A DNA stretch of 64,000 nt, from positions 1-64,000 of the forward strand of contig QANT01008482.1 in the NCBI GenBank assembly GCA_003254885.1. Reading direction: 5' to 3'. This document shows, piece after piece, positions 11,809 to 23,191 of this stretch; the stretch's first letter is position 1; every line of letters begins with the position of its first letter. Made by a program: the position numbers and the translations under genes. The notes under the pieces are model-generated. The model ran no database searches and was not told the origin of the DNA. It was given only the letters and a program-made list of their open reading frames with translations. Source of the stretch: Purshia tridentata (taxonomy: Eukaryota; Streptophyta; Magnoliopsida; Rosales; Rosaceae).

Positions 11809-13269
11809 TAGGACATATAGCCTGCCAATTAATCAGTTTACATATTTTAATACTTTTATGCAAGCTAGGAATGGGATTGCACCAATATTATTTGTTGGTC
11901 AGAACCCCTCCCTTTTTAAAAGGGAGTTTTCCGAATTTTCATTATAGGTGTGGATGAGAATTCTCGTATCTAAATTATAAATTCTCATTTTAATCTTTAG
12001 TATTAAAATTATAAATTCTCGTGTCTAAATAGCTTTAATGTAATAAATTGATTATGAACCGAATGAACATACAATTAATATTAAAATTCCTTTCTTCTAT
12101 ATATTATTGTTGAGATCTTACAGGATTTATCTAGCTTCTAGTGTGACTTGTGAGAATGGCCTGAGTTATATTCAGATTTTTTTACATCTTCTAGAAGTAG
12201 ATTAACACATAGCATTCCTTCCAAATTGTGACTCGATCCAAATAAAAACACATATATAAACGTCTCTTTCTCAATTTGTTTAATTTTGCAGCTATCATTA
12301 ATTAAATCCCACATCATTTTAGATAAAACTAATTAAATATGCAGACTTTGTAATCGAAACTCGAAAGCAAGTTAAAAGAATTAATAGAAAATAGTTAACC
12401 TCAAAGCTGATATTGAAACACATGGCATGCACATAAAATAATAAAAATGAAGTCCATATATAAAAAGAGAGAGGAGAAAGTGTAGCGAACATGATGATGA
12501 TAATGTTGCTGTAGCTAGCGGCCCTTGGCATGGGTCATATGCATGAACCTCTTCACGGATTTCTCGTTGTGCGTCATGGTTGAGAGCTCCATCTTATCTA
12601 ACTAAGTTGTTTGCTAATTAATATATTAATTTTTGGTTTGAATTACGAACTATATTATCGATCCGTAAGTCCATTTGGTATCATCAATAAAATGATTGAA
12701 TATTAATATAGTGATTAACGATAATGAATTAATTAAAATAGTTTAGTTATAATATGATATAAGGTTGACTGAGAGCAACATACATGTAACATGGTGACAG
12801 TAAGTGGCCGTCCAAAGGGGCGACAAGAGCGTATATTCTGATGTGCAGATAATAGAAAAGAGAGGAGGATTAGGTAGTGGTAACAAGCAATGGTTGCATC
12901 ATTAAAGATAATGCATACAAAACACTGATGTTTGGTCGGCATCTAATCTTAATTAACTACATGACCCGTACGTACCCAGCTTTGCCCTGCCTCAATTCAC
13001 ATCCAACTTCCAACTAAACCTTATTCTCATCACCTCATAAAGCTTTGTGTTTTACAAATTATTATTCTAATTTTGTTTATTATAAATCAATTAGAATTTA
13101 GATCTACAATGACCCAGAAAGGCCAGAAGTGATTAAATAAAACTGACATATCTTTTATTATTTATAACCAGAATTTTAATCAAAGGAAGTTCAAGGCATG
13201 CCCCAGCCCCATGATTAGTTATTAATTACAATGTCAATGGCGTGAACACTAAATTATTTATGGCTAAAA

Positions 13270-13291
13270 TTATATATATATATATATATAT
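13270..13291. repeat. (TA)n microsatellite
   Basis: This is an AT dinucleotide run of about 22 bp in intergenic DNA. Confidence 0.9.
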
Positions 13292-14970
13292 TATTTAACA
13301 ACAAAAGCTGCATGTTTTTATTAATTAATTAATGAAATTCCTGGAAAAAAAAGTGCTTGACATTAGCATAAATCACATATGAGCGATGATGGGGTCAACA
13401 ATAAAAATTCAGGATGACCTACTTAATTACGAGTTCTAAATTGGAGACAGGCAAGTAATTAGTTCCGTTCCGTAGTTCACAAGAAAGAGTATTCATTGAT
13501 TTCGTGGCTTTGAACCTTTGATTGATTAGTTTATGCTACGCTCTGTATGTAATTTTCATGGATAGGTTCACTATGCCACTCTGCTATACGTACCCAGGTG
13601 CTTGCAGAACATCTTTAATTGGTCTCTGGGCCTTGAGGCCCAATCATCTGTATGTGGAAGGCATATATTTCAGTCCAGCTGGGAGCTAAATAACAATGAG
13701 AATAATATTCAACTAAAAAGAAAAAAAAAAAAAGAAGGAAGATTGTTATAATCCCAATATTGCAATATTGTAATGTACGTGCATCTTTCTTTCTTTTGAA
13801 AATTGCATAATATTATACTCAATTTAGCTATTTAAGTGTAGGTATGTGTTGGTTTGACCTCTGAAGACTCGATATCACACTTAATATATTGATAATGAAT
13901 AATAGAACATCTAATATGAAACAAATGTATATGATCGAAAATTTCAAAGACACTCCAACTGAAAACAAGATCATTATTAAATTGGATTTGCCCCCACAAT
14001 GAATCATATTTTGAACCTAAATACATGAGCGATAGCATGTGAGTCTATGATGAAATGGTGTGACTATAAATTGAGATACAGCATTATAATGATTGGGGCC
14101 AAGGCAAATGAGGTAGAATCCGACACAATAATATTAGTAGCTTTTTACAGGTTTATAACAACCAAATGCTGCCATGCATCATTTGGTACCTTTCAGAACA
14201 TTTATAACTCACTGGGGCTTCTCATCTCTTCTTTGTTTTAGACTGTTTAACAAGTTAATGATGCATATATAGGACTCTGTCTTCGCTTGTTGACTCCGCA
14301 ATTAAGAAACAATCAAAAGGACGAGATATATAGCTAGAGAATTGTATGCTAATTAAACTTTATTATGACCCCACTTCTCAATCTCACTCAGAGATAGCTA
14401 GATAGCCTAGATTTGTATGTTATAATTATGAATCACTACTCCCTGATGCATAATTACGACACCGTTTGGATGCTATAATTTCTTTACAGACATAATTGCA
14501 TTACTAATAGCAAGCACATGCAAAATAATATAGTAATTAGGGAATCCAAGGTGAGAAAATTAATTAAAGGGGAACATAAAGATTAGCAGCCATGCTTAAT
14601 AGTTAATATATGCTCTTCTTTTTCTATATAAAGACTAAACCCTAAAGCCTTTAAGGGATTTGCTAAATCCTAATATATCAAACACGCTTTGATGTTGTTG
14701 GTAGACCTCAAACAGAAAATCACTAATTACGTTACACAAGTTGATCTGCTAAGTAGCTAACCACCATTTGCTTCCTTAAAAGCCCCATATTCCACCAAAC
14801 TAGATCCCCTGGTCGGTTGTTTTTTCACATGGAGTAAATTTCGGATAATTATGTCTCAGTAAACCCTAATACATGGTTTTTATCTAAGTTAATTATTGTG
14901 AAGCCATTTACAGTTTAATAATGCTAGAGTCACTAAATAATGGGAGCTGTTATTTGCACTCAAAAAATGA

Positions 14971-15041
14971 CTACTTGCACTCTTCTTGTGAGAGAGCATA
15001 AAGAAGTGTGACTCGTGAGTATAGTTTTGGAGTGCAAGTAG
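14971..15041. repeat. Short foldback pair, possible MITE relic
   Basis: CTACTTGCACTC (14,971-14,982) is perfectly inverted at 15,030-15,041. A partial extra copy, TTTGCACTCAAAAAATGACT, lies just upstream at 14,953. The arrangement resembles the termini of a small decayed foldback element, but the outer ends and target duplications cannot be defined. Confidence 0.4.
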
Positions 15042-15577
15042 CCAGTGAATCGTTTATGATCAAGGAAGTAATCTGTGGATCTCTAGCATTGTCTGGGCTA
15101 GTTGTTTGAATGGTTGGGCTTGATATAGCTGCAGTTGTAATTGGACTTTTGTTCTGCTAATTGAACCACTATTTGAACTTCAGGTCCTAATCTTCTTTAT
15201 TTAACGGTGATTAGCTGGGTTGAACACTTGATCCTGACCCAAACAGACTGAATTGGGCTTTATGTGGTGGAAGGTGTCAAGTAAAAAAGATCGTTCCTTA
15301 TTGCTAAGCATGGTATGCCGTATGTGGTCCAAAGGATCCCAAGAATCTTTTACATTATTAAAAAAAGAAAAAGAAATCATTGCCCTATATGAGATGGGTA
15401 TGGCCCCATTATAACATGCCCTCATTGGTTGCAATCGGTTCTTAGAAATATCAGTGAATTGGGGTTTGGGATGTGAACCACAAGTTTGTGATTATTCCAG
15501 GTAAGCTGAAGAATTGGAGGTTGAGGGGTTAAAGGGACCCACTATGAGATTCTATATGCCACATGGCAGCCCAAAAG

Positions 15578-15613
15578 CCAATCGGACACCACTCTCCTAT
15601 CCCTTAAGATAAG
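15578..15613 (+). promoter_or_regulatory. CCAAT box and I-box (GATAAG) of LHCA2 promoter
   Basis: CCAAT occurs at 15,578-15,582 and GATAAG at 15,608-15,613, about 110-145 bp before the LHCA2 ATG. I-box GATAAG motifs are typical of light-regulated nuclear photosynthesis genes such as LHC and RBCS. No clear TATA box was seen between these sites and the ATG. Confidence 0.5.
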
Positions 15614-15722
15614 CCCCCTCTTACATTAACAGAGAGAGTTGCATATCTCTCTTCCCATTGCTACGTACACTATCTCTTCTCCATAAGGCTCAAAGAAAGC
15701 TTAGTTTGGTCAAAGCCTCAAA

Positions 15723-17122
15723 ATGGCATCAGCTTGGGCTTCTTCTTCTGCCATTGCAGCTGTTGCCGTATCTTCTCCTAGGCAAGTCTTAAAACCATGC
15801 ACCAATTAAATGATACTTTAAAAACAACACCATTAAGATTATGATCATTTATTGTTTATTTAATATGTGATTAATTAAGTACTGAACTAAATATTAAATG
15901 GTTTAGTAGATGATTTGGTATTTAATGCAAGAAATTAAGAGATAAATTATTTATATTGATGCAGCTCCCAGAAGGGTGGGTCTTGTTTGGCAGCAACAAA
16001 GGCTTCGTTTTTTGGTGGGAGGAAGCTGAGATTGAGAAACATCACTGCAGCACCCACTGGATCAGCATCATCTTTTACAGTACGTGCTGCAGCAGCTGAC
16101 CCTGAAAGGCCACTTTGGTTCCCAGGCAGCACCCCTCCTCCATGGCTCGATGGCAGGTCTGTAATATTTTACATATGACATGTTATGTTTTCAGATTGTG
16201 AATTTATAACACAAGTCAATATATATATTGACAATTCAACAAGTTATTAGATTGTCGGCAAGAGAATATAGCTATAGTTCCTAATTAAGTGTTTATTTAT
16301 ATTATGATGCAGCCTCCCTGGAGACTTTGGGTTTGATCCTCTTGGTCTTTGTAAGTCAAATCAATTATACATTTATACCCCTCTAAATGTTGACATTAAT
16401 GTTGTATCAGTAAATGGTGATGAAAATTGTAATAATGTTAATTTGTTACAATATTGAACAGCATCTGACCCTGACAGTCTGAGATGGAACGTGCAAGCAG
16501 AGCTTGTACACTGCCGATGGGCAATGTTGGGTGCTGCTGGAATCTTCATCCCAGAATTCTTGACAAAGATTGGCATTTTAAACACTCCTTCATGGTACAC
16601 TGCTGGAGAGCAAGAGTACTTCACAGACACAACCACCCTATTCATTGTTGAGCTGGTTTTGATTGGGTGGGCCGAGGGCAGAAGATGGGCCGACATCCTC
16701 AAGCCCGGGTCCGTTAACACCGACCCGATTTTCCCCAACAACAAGCTCACCGGAACCGATGTTGGGTACCCGGGTGGGCTTTGGTTCGACCCACTTGGAT
16801 GGGGAAGTGGGTCTCCTGAGAAAATCAAGGAGTTAAGGACAAAGGAGATTAAGAATGGGAGGCTGGCTATGTTGGCTGTGATGGGTGCTTGGTTCCAACA
16901 CATTTATACTGGTACCGGCCCCATTGACAACCTCTTTGCTCACCTTGCTGATCCTGGTCATGCCACCATTTTTGCTGTAAGTATTTGCAAGGACATCTTT
17001 TGACATACAAACAAATCCAACATGTCACAAATATGTGCATAAGCTATAAAATACTTTGCAGTTGCTTAATTAGACTAACATTTAATTGTGATGGTTTGTA
17101 ACAGGCTTTCACACCCAAGTGA
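15723..17122 (+). CDS. LHCA2: Photosystem I light-harvesting chlorophyll a/b-binding protein LHCA2
   Basis: This gene encodes an antenna protein that binds chlorophyll a/b in the LHCI belt around photosystem I in the thylakoid membrane. Five exons close in frame to 273 residues: 15723-15781, 15965-16156, 16313-16350, 16462-16976 and 17105-17122. Residues 1 to about 60 form a Ser/Ala/Arg-rich plastid transit peptide. The mature protein begins near [22 protein letters not shown] signature helices are visible at [11 protein letters not shown] (about 110-120) and [16 protein letters not shown] (about 225-240), both holding the paired Glu/Arg chlorophyll ligands. The C-terminus HATIFAAFTPK matches the Arabidopsis LHCA2 ending as I remember it. 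The 257-residue Arabidopsis protein is shorter mainly in the transit peptide. Intron 1 uses a GC donor (AG|GCAAGT), because GT alternatives break the frame. An I-box and a CCAAT box lie upstream. Confidence 0.96.
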
Positions 17123-18550
17123 GGAAAGTGGGAGAATTCTGATTGAGAAGTTTTAAGAGTGGAAGAAGGGGCAACATTGGTGATCGCATATTATTAATCC
17201 GAGGAAAATTTGTAGGACTAAAACTTGTAATGTTTGTTTTATAGAATCATCTTCTGGTGTACAAAAATCTCTTTGGACTGGATTTCATATATATATGTTT
17301 GAATTCAGCTTACTAATCACCCATTATTGTCATAGAAAATCACCAATGTACATGGAGGAGCAGCGTATGTGATGATCGTTTTCATAAGAATTAAATAAGA
17401 ATTTTAAAACATGTTCACAGATTTAAGTATCAAGAGTTGAACTAAATTTTGACTTTACAAATAATCTTTTAGTTCTTAAAACATATGAAATTGAGGCAAA
17501 GCTTATTACTAATCTTACTAATAATAATGTAACATGATGCATAAAACAGATTTGTTCTATTTAACAACTTATCTTAAACCCACGTTGTTCATTAATCTTG
17601 GCATCATCACCTTTGATTCTCAATCGTTCACGGTCAAAACGTGAAAATAGAAAGTAATTTGGATGGTTTGGACGGTGTATATATCAATTCAGCTCAGCTT
17701 GCTTATTTCATAGCATTTTTCAACTTAGCTCATTCACTCGAATGGAATAGAAAGTAATTTGGACGGTGAACATATCAATTGAACTCGCTTATTTCATAAT
17801 TCTTAAGTAATTTAGATGGTGGATATATCAATTTAGCTGTTTATTTCATTAAAATTCTTCTACTCAATCACTCTTTTATTTCATTTTTGCAAGGCTTTGA
17901 CAAAATTCTTTTTCCTTTTTATCTGCAAGTTGTAACTAGTAACTTGTAAGGCCACTAGTAGTAGTAGTACCCCTTTGGATGCCAGCTAACATGCACAAGC
18001 TCTTAGAGCTCCAAAATAATTTAATCAGGAACATGTGAGCATTCACATATTATATTTAAACATATAGGATGCAGACAACTTGGTACTCAAAATCTACTTG
18101 TCAATCCCAAATTAAAGACAAAGACCACATTACTACATTAAGTAAAACAACCAAGTGTATCTATTATCATTGGCACCACTCAAATTTATAAGTAAGATTT
18201 CAATTTCCTCTAATTAAATTGCTAAACCTGAGTATTTGTTTTGTACGAAAGGTTTGGTGCATGAGCCAAAAACCACCATTGGTCTGACTTAAGATTGAAC
18301 AAATATAAGCAACAAAGCAGCAACTTGACTGAAACTATGAAATTTAATGAACCCTCATAACAAATTACACTTAAAAAGGTAACAAATTTGTCAATAAGTA
18401 AACAGAAATTTAGTCATAAAAATATTTTTTCATAATTATATTAGAAAAGTGATGTCATTACAGCCTCATAATGAACTCCCACCTCCTATCCACCTCTCAA
18501 AGTAAACATCGGCTTAATATAATACATGATTTAATTTAATTTTTTTTTTG
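17123..18550. other. LHCA2 3' UTR and intergenic DNA
   Basis: The LHCA2 3' UTR probably ends within about 250 bp of the stop. The rest is AT-rich and holds the diverged tandem repeat listed at 17,651. No gene was seen. Confidence 0.6.
17651..17860. repeat. Three diverged tandem units
   Basis: Units resembling 'AAGTAATTTGGACGGT...ATATCAATT...GCTTATTTCATA' begin near 17,651, 17,748 and 17,804. They differ by substitutions and by extra segments in the first unit. It appears to be a local duplication of no known function. Confidence 0.6.
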
Positions 18551-18619
18551 TCTAAAAAAATGAGAGGAAAGAGATAAAGTCTGTATAGCTATAAGTTTGT
18601 AGAAGCAAAACCGAACCGG

Positions 18620-18916
18620 CTACGAGGGGGGGTTTGGACGCCGTACGGAGAGTTGAACCGGGAGAGGTCGACCGGTGCCGGTTCCACCGCAGCTGCTACA
18701 GAAAGTCCGACCCGACCCGGCACATGTCCGACACCCGACATCGCCATCCGACCAACGCGAACAGAGGCACGTGACCCGGCCCGTGCCATTGCAACTGGGA
18801 CACCTCGGAAACGGGCCGGCCATGGGCTTCTGGTCCATGACCGATTTGACGAGGACCGCCCCGGCCAGCACGCTCAGACCCGTGGCCAGCTGGGTCAACA
18901 CAATCGGACCGCCCAT
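18620..18916 (-). CDS. Small membrane-anchored DnaJ-type zinc-finger protein
   Basis: This is a single-exon reading frame of 98 residues. A hydrophobic segment at about residues 5-24 could be a membrane anchor or signal anchor. After it come four Cys-rich repeats of the DnaJ central-domain type: CPSCNGTG (39-46), CLC (50-52), CRTCAGSG (62-69) and CSSCGGTG (73-80). These CxxCxGxG repeats bind two zinc ions in the Hsp40 cysteine-rich domain. There is no J-domain, so this is a DnaJ-zinc-finger-only protein like several plant chaperone or thiol-exchange proteins (BSD2/LQY1/PSA2-like group), many of them plastidial. Which member it is cannot be told from sequence alone. The gene is locally GC-rich (about 18,600-18,900), and the ATG is the first in the frame. 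Confidence 0.85.
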   Translation of the reverse strand: MGGPIVLTQLATGLSVLAGAVLVKSVMDQKPMAGPFPRCPSCNGTGRVTCLCSRWSDGDVGCRTCAGSGRTFCSSCGGTGTGRPLPVQLSVRRPNPPS

Positions 18917-18949
18917 TTCTGGATTTGTCAGAAAATTGAGATAACGGGC

Positions 18950-20110
18950 AGAGGAAGAAGCAGAAGAAGAAGCGAAAGGTGCAGAGAGGGAGAGAGAGAT
19001 AATGAGATTATGAGAGTAACGAAGAATTTTATTTCTATTTTTTCTCGTAATATTTATTTAGAATTGTGTGAATATAAAGTGTTTATCGAAATGCACACGT
19101 AGACGCGTGTGTGCTTGGCTGGCTTTTAAGGGGTTGGCGATTTGGAATTTAGCGGACGTGTTTGTTTTTATTTTGGTTTTTCTTTCTTCTACTCTTTGTG
19201 CGAGTGACTCTTTCTTGTACATCACATGTTCCAGGTTTGTCACCTGTGGGTGATGTTGATTAATGGTTTTGAATTCAGTTTTATCAATTGATAAAAATAT
19301 CTTGTAAGTGGATAATAGATATGATATGTTGGTCCTATTTTTCTTACTTTTCAACAACTGGCTACAAAATAGGATATTCTTTGTAGATTATGAGGTACCT
19401 TTGAAGCTATTTATTTTCTGCAGAAATATCACTTGTGTGAGTGACAAACTTCATTCTACATTTTTAATCTTCATATACTAATTTGAGCATTAGAGGATCT
19501 TTGAAAACTATCCAAAATGACACTAGCCTTATGTGCTCTTTGGTTTCAAGTCAATATATAATTTCCAGTCTCAATGTGACTTTCTAACAACGTTGGATTA
19601 GCTCGTCCAAAATCACTTTCTTCAAACCCTAATTACAAAATTATATAGGTATAAGCATCAATGTTGTAATTATAATTAATTATAACATTCTAAGTGTTGG
19701 AGACACAAACAATAAAAATAAAGTTTATCGATCATTTATATGGCATTAGTTTGACCTAGCATAATATATATGCATATAAAGATATGAGACTTTCTATAAC
19801 ATTACTCGAACGCACTTGTAAAGTCAAATCTCTTTTTTAATCATTCAGCAGTACCACTTGATTCGACCAAAAAACAATCCAAAGACAAACAGCGGCCAAA
19901 AAAGAAAAACAGTCCAAAAGAGAACAACTGTCGGCTATACTACTTTTTTTAATTTTCAACGGCAATCGTTTTTCATTGTTCAGCGCTGCGCAATCAGAGA
20001 ACACATGCATCTATTGTCAGTATTTTATTGGTAATCAATCACCGCGCGTTCTTGCATTCTTATAGTTGTGTTCTTATTAACACAAATATAAAATATTTTG
20101 CAAATGATTA
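18950..20110. other. Intergenic DNA upstream of the zinc-finger gene
   Basis: The first 100 bp or so (18,950-19,030, CT-rich on the minus strand) is probably the 5' UTR and promoter of the minus-strand zinc-finger gene. The rest is AT-rich with no supported gene. Confidence 0.5.
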
Positions 20111-20116
20111 TAACAT

Positions 20117-20156
20117 GTTGAGATGGCCGAGTTGGTCTAAGGCGCCAGATTAAGGT

Positions 20157-20189
<33 letters not shown>

Positions 20190-20196
20190 TCTCAAC
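20117..20196 (+). tRNA. tRNA-Leu (anticodon AAG)
   Basis: The acceptor stem GTTGAGA pairs exactly with TCTCAAC at the 3' end. The D-arm, an anticodon stem CCAGA/TCTGG with loop TTAAGGT (anticodon AAG at 20,152-20,154), a long class II variable arm and a T-arm GTGGGTTCAAATCCCAC are all present. The gene is 80 nt without an encoded CCA and has no intron. A T-run at about 20,207-20,213 can serve as the Pol III terminator. Confidence 0.97.
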
Positions 20197-20205
20197 ATCT
20201 AATTC

Positions 20206-20213
20206 CTTTTTTT
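20206..20213 (+). terminator. Pol III T-run terminator after tRNA-Leu
   Basis: A run of T residues begins about 10 nt after the tRNA 3' end, as expected for RNA polymerase III termination. Confidence 0.75.
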
Positions 20214-21022
20214 CGTTTTCTTAGCATTTAATAGCTTGACATTTAGCTTTAAACCATGACTGATGATCGTCTTCTTTAGCGCTGCCATGTGGCCCATGTC
20301 TGTTAAGTTTTACCAGTTTCACTCTTATAGTTCCTACAGTACTTTGAAAACCAACTGTCCATTTTTCTTTGAAATTTAAAATCAACAATAACAATAGAGG
20401 TAAGATTATGGAATAGTTTTATCTGCCTTAAGTATTAACACATAAAATTGTGCTAAGATTATTCCATAATTATTAAAGAGGTTAATCAACAGTCAACACA
20501 CACTTGAGAGAGAGAGAGAGAGGATTTTCTGTAATTGAACTCTTTTTAGGGCTGTTTCGGTTAAAATAAAATATGGAATACAGTTTGATCTATACGATAA
20601 TCAACTGATAAAACATCCATTAGCTTTCTCATAACCTCCGAACAGACTACAAAATTGAGTTGCGAGAAAATTGGACTTGCACGACCCAAGCATCAGGTAT
20701 GAATTTTACCAAAATAACATCCCCAGTTAAATCAAACTCTCAAAGAATATCTATTGGCACTAGTTAGATTCAATTCCTCAATAAAATATCCGGCATTAGT
20801 CCTTTCTCACCAATGCTAGTTCCATTCATCTTTCCTTTCTGTGGTTTTTTTTTTTTTTTTTCTGCATTTAACTTCTAACAAGCTCGACATTCACCATTGT
20901 AGTTACATAGCTCTCCCTCATGTCCTTGTGTAGAACCATCTCTAACAATTCTGTATTGCCAAAACTTCCTTTCATCGAATCCAAAATGGAATCTAAAATT
21001 TGGATGAAAAAGAATAAGAATC
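20214..21022. other. Intergenic DNA and 3' flank of the ALKBH1-like gene
   Basis: It contains a short GA repeat near 20,505 and a T16-18 run near 20,845. The side next to 21,023 is likely the 3' UTR of the minus-strand gene. No other gene was seen. Confidence 0.5.
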
Positions 21023-23191
21023 TCAGTATACTTGTCTGATGTTGATGTTGATTCTTGAAGTTTGGATATATTCTAAAAAATTAACATCATCCTCATGTGA
21101 GAACTTCTGCTCAAGAGTCACAATTTCAGCATTTTCTCTGTCTGTGAATATCCGAGGCACACCTACCATACAAGAAAGCAAAGCAGATCTCTTATGAGGA
21201 TGTGAAAACAATAGACTCTGGGAATTAATTATCATATCAAAAGAAAGCAGGCAAGATTAAGGCTGACTAGAGTTACTTCAGTGCAAGTGCAAGAGCTGAA
21301 GGTTCACACTTACCATGAAAGCATTCCCTTGCTTCCCCAGCCATAAGTACAACATCACCACTTCGAAGGAACATCGCTATCGGAGGATCCTGTCTAACCT
21401 TTCCTCCCAAAAGGAAAATTGCTTTGCAGCCTAAACTGAGGAAAGTGAAAGATATTTCAGTTCCTAAGTAGATGTTATATCTCAATTTCCTATTCTTCTT
21501 TCTTGAAAAACAACCGTGACCAATAAACAAAAATTACATGGCATGGCAAGATACCTCATGCTTACAATAGGCTTACTCCAATCAGCTTCCATGTCATCAA
21601 GGTGGCCCCCAAGCATATCGCCTAGACCCAAAAAAAAAACAGAAAAACAGAGCAAATATAATTGTAGATCGTATAAACTTTCAAACCAAAAAAGGAACAT
21701 TTAAATTGGTGGTTACAATCTTCTAATATAAGCAATTTTGTGCTAGTAATACCTAGCCCAAAGTAGTTCACTATTGCAGCTTCAGGCTGGAATTCCTCAC
21801 CCAGAGGCATAGCAGGTGCTGCCAGTCTTTTAGCCAGTTTACAGAGTGTATCAGGAATCTTCTTATGTGGGAGAGAGACATCATAGTTCCGCTGCAATAT
21901 GAACAAAAGATCGGTTAGATACATGTTGTGATGCAACTTGAGTGCATAAAGCACAGTCTCAGTGCATACTAATTTACCAATAGATACAATGCATTGCTTA
22001 CGAGGGTAGCAATTATTTTTAGATTGAAAATTTCAATTCCTGTTTATTACCAAAAAAAACTCGAGCATGAGAAAAATCATTCAATACCAGAGGTCAGTAG
22101 AACAACCTTAGATTGTTTCCCAATCTTTATTTAGTGAAAATGGTTAACATGCATTCAATTAGAAAAATGGATTAACACGTACCTTGGACCAGTCAAATTG
22201 CAGGCCAAGGGTGCTCCAACGCAATTTCCGCAATAGAACTGTAGCTGAAACTGATTTGAACGAGTTTCCTTTTGAAGACAATTCATGTTCCTCAAAGAAC
22301 TTCCATCCGTGAACATCTCCATTGCTGGCAGAAGGATTGCATTCAGAATTTGAACTCCCTTCTGCAACCAAAACTTTCCTCTCGTTTGCTGCTCCAAATA
22401 AATCATTTATAGGCCCGTAAAATGCATTATGATTTGTTCTGTTAGGAGGTTGGGGGAAGCTGGTTAAACTCTCCTTTATCCATTGGCATTGTTCCTCTAT
22501 ACTCACTGCCCCAGGAATGAAATAAAATCCTGAATTGTTTCAAAACGGAAACATATGAAATAAAACAAGTTCATGCCCAAAAAAATAAAAAACAGAAAAC
22601 TCAGTCTCAGATTGATTTTGTATAAATATCTATTGGCAGTTTAAGAACCACCAGAAGGCAACTGATTGTATAAACTGACATTGTGCAATAAACACTTTTT
22701 AGAACATATATGGCCATCTTCATATTGCAATTCAATCCCTATAACACTAGTAACCACTATACCAATTCAATCAATATAACAAATTACAATTCAGTCAAAT
22801 TCGTCAATTACAATGCTGGAAAAATAGTGAAAATGAATCAAAAGAGTAGATTGATACCTGGGCGATTTTCTAAGCAGAAGATAGGGCGATCGAAACCACG
22901 TCGAATGGGAACGATTCCAGGTGGAAGTTCAGCGTTCTGATTATACGATTCTAGAATGGACTTGAAATCCAATACCTCTGATAAATCCACCGGTTTAGGT
23001 TGCTTTTTCCTGAGAAATCGAAATTACATGCTTGGTTACTACGAATTGGAATCGAAATCGTGAAATAGTTGGAAGAAGAATCACTTTTTGGAGAATTTGA
23101 AAGTGTCTTCGTAATATAGCTTGTACTTCTTCTCCGCCGTTCTGAAAGCGGTTCGCTCCAAATCCTCGGGGACTGTATCGGATCCATACAT
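21023..23191 (-). CDS. ALKBH1-type 2-oxoglutarate/Fe(II) dioxygenase
   Basis: This gene belongs to the AlkB homolog 1 family, which removes methyl groups from nucleic acids (reported substrates in the family include DNA 6mA and tRNA m1A/m5C). Seven exons in transcription order close to 357 residues: 23191-23085, 23009-22858, 22529-22183, 21891-21753, 21621-21555, 21435-21314 and 21162-21023. The catalytic core is complete: H255 and D257 in GGHLDD bind Fe together with H311 in CFHGVPR, and R348 and R354 in RININIRQ fit the 2-oxoglutarate-binding arginines. The segment CKAIFLLGGK...SGDVVLMAGEAR matches human ALKBH1. The start at 23,191 (MYGSDTVPED) is preferred because it keeps the frame into exon 2; the ATG at 23,187 does not. 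The length is close to Arabidopsis ALKBH1A. Confidence 0.93.

Larger units (their letters stand above)
8213..15577. other. Gene-poor intergenic DNA upstream of LHCA2
   Basis: No supportable protein gene was seen. The stretch contains two related promoter/leader-like segments (about 9,060-9,300 and 10,985-11,245), a long GA repeat, a short perfect hairpin, an AT repeat and a foldback pair, each listed separately. Confidence 0.55.

Noticed and set aside
16373-16903. 176-codon minus-strand frame opposite LHCA2 exon 4
   Set aside because: It is antisense to a strongly conserved coding exon and has no family resemblance.
18653-19102. 149-codon plus-strand frame over the zinc-finger gene
   Set aside because: It is a shadow of the minus-strand DnaJ-type zinc-finger gene. 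Its composition (Arg/Thr/Gly) reflects GC-rich antisense codons.
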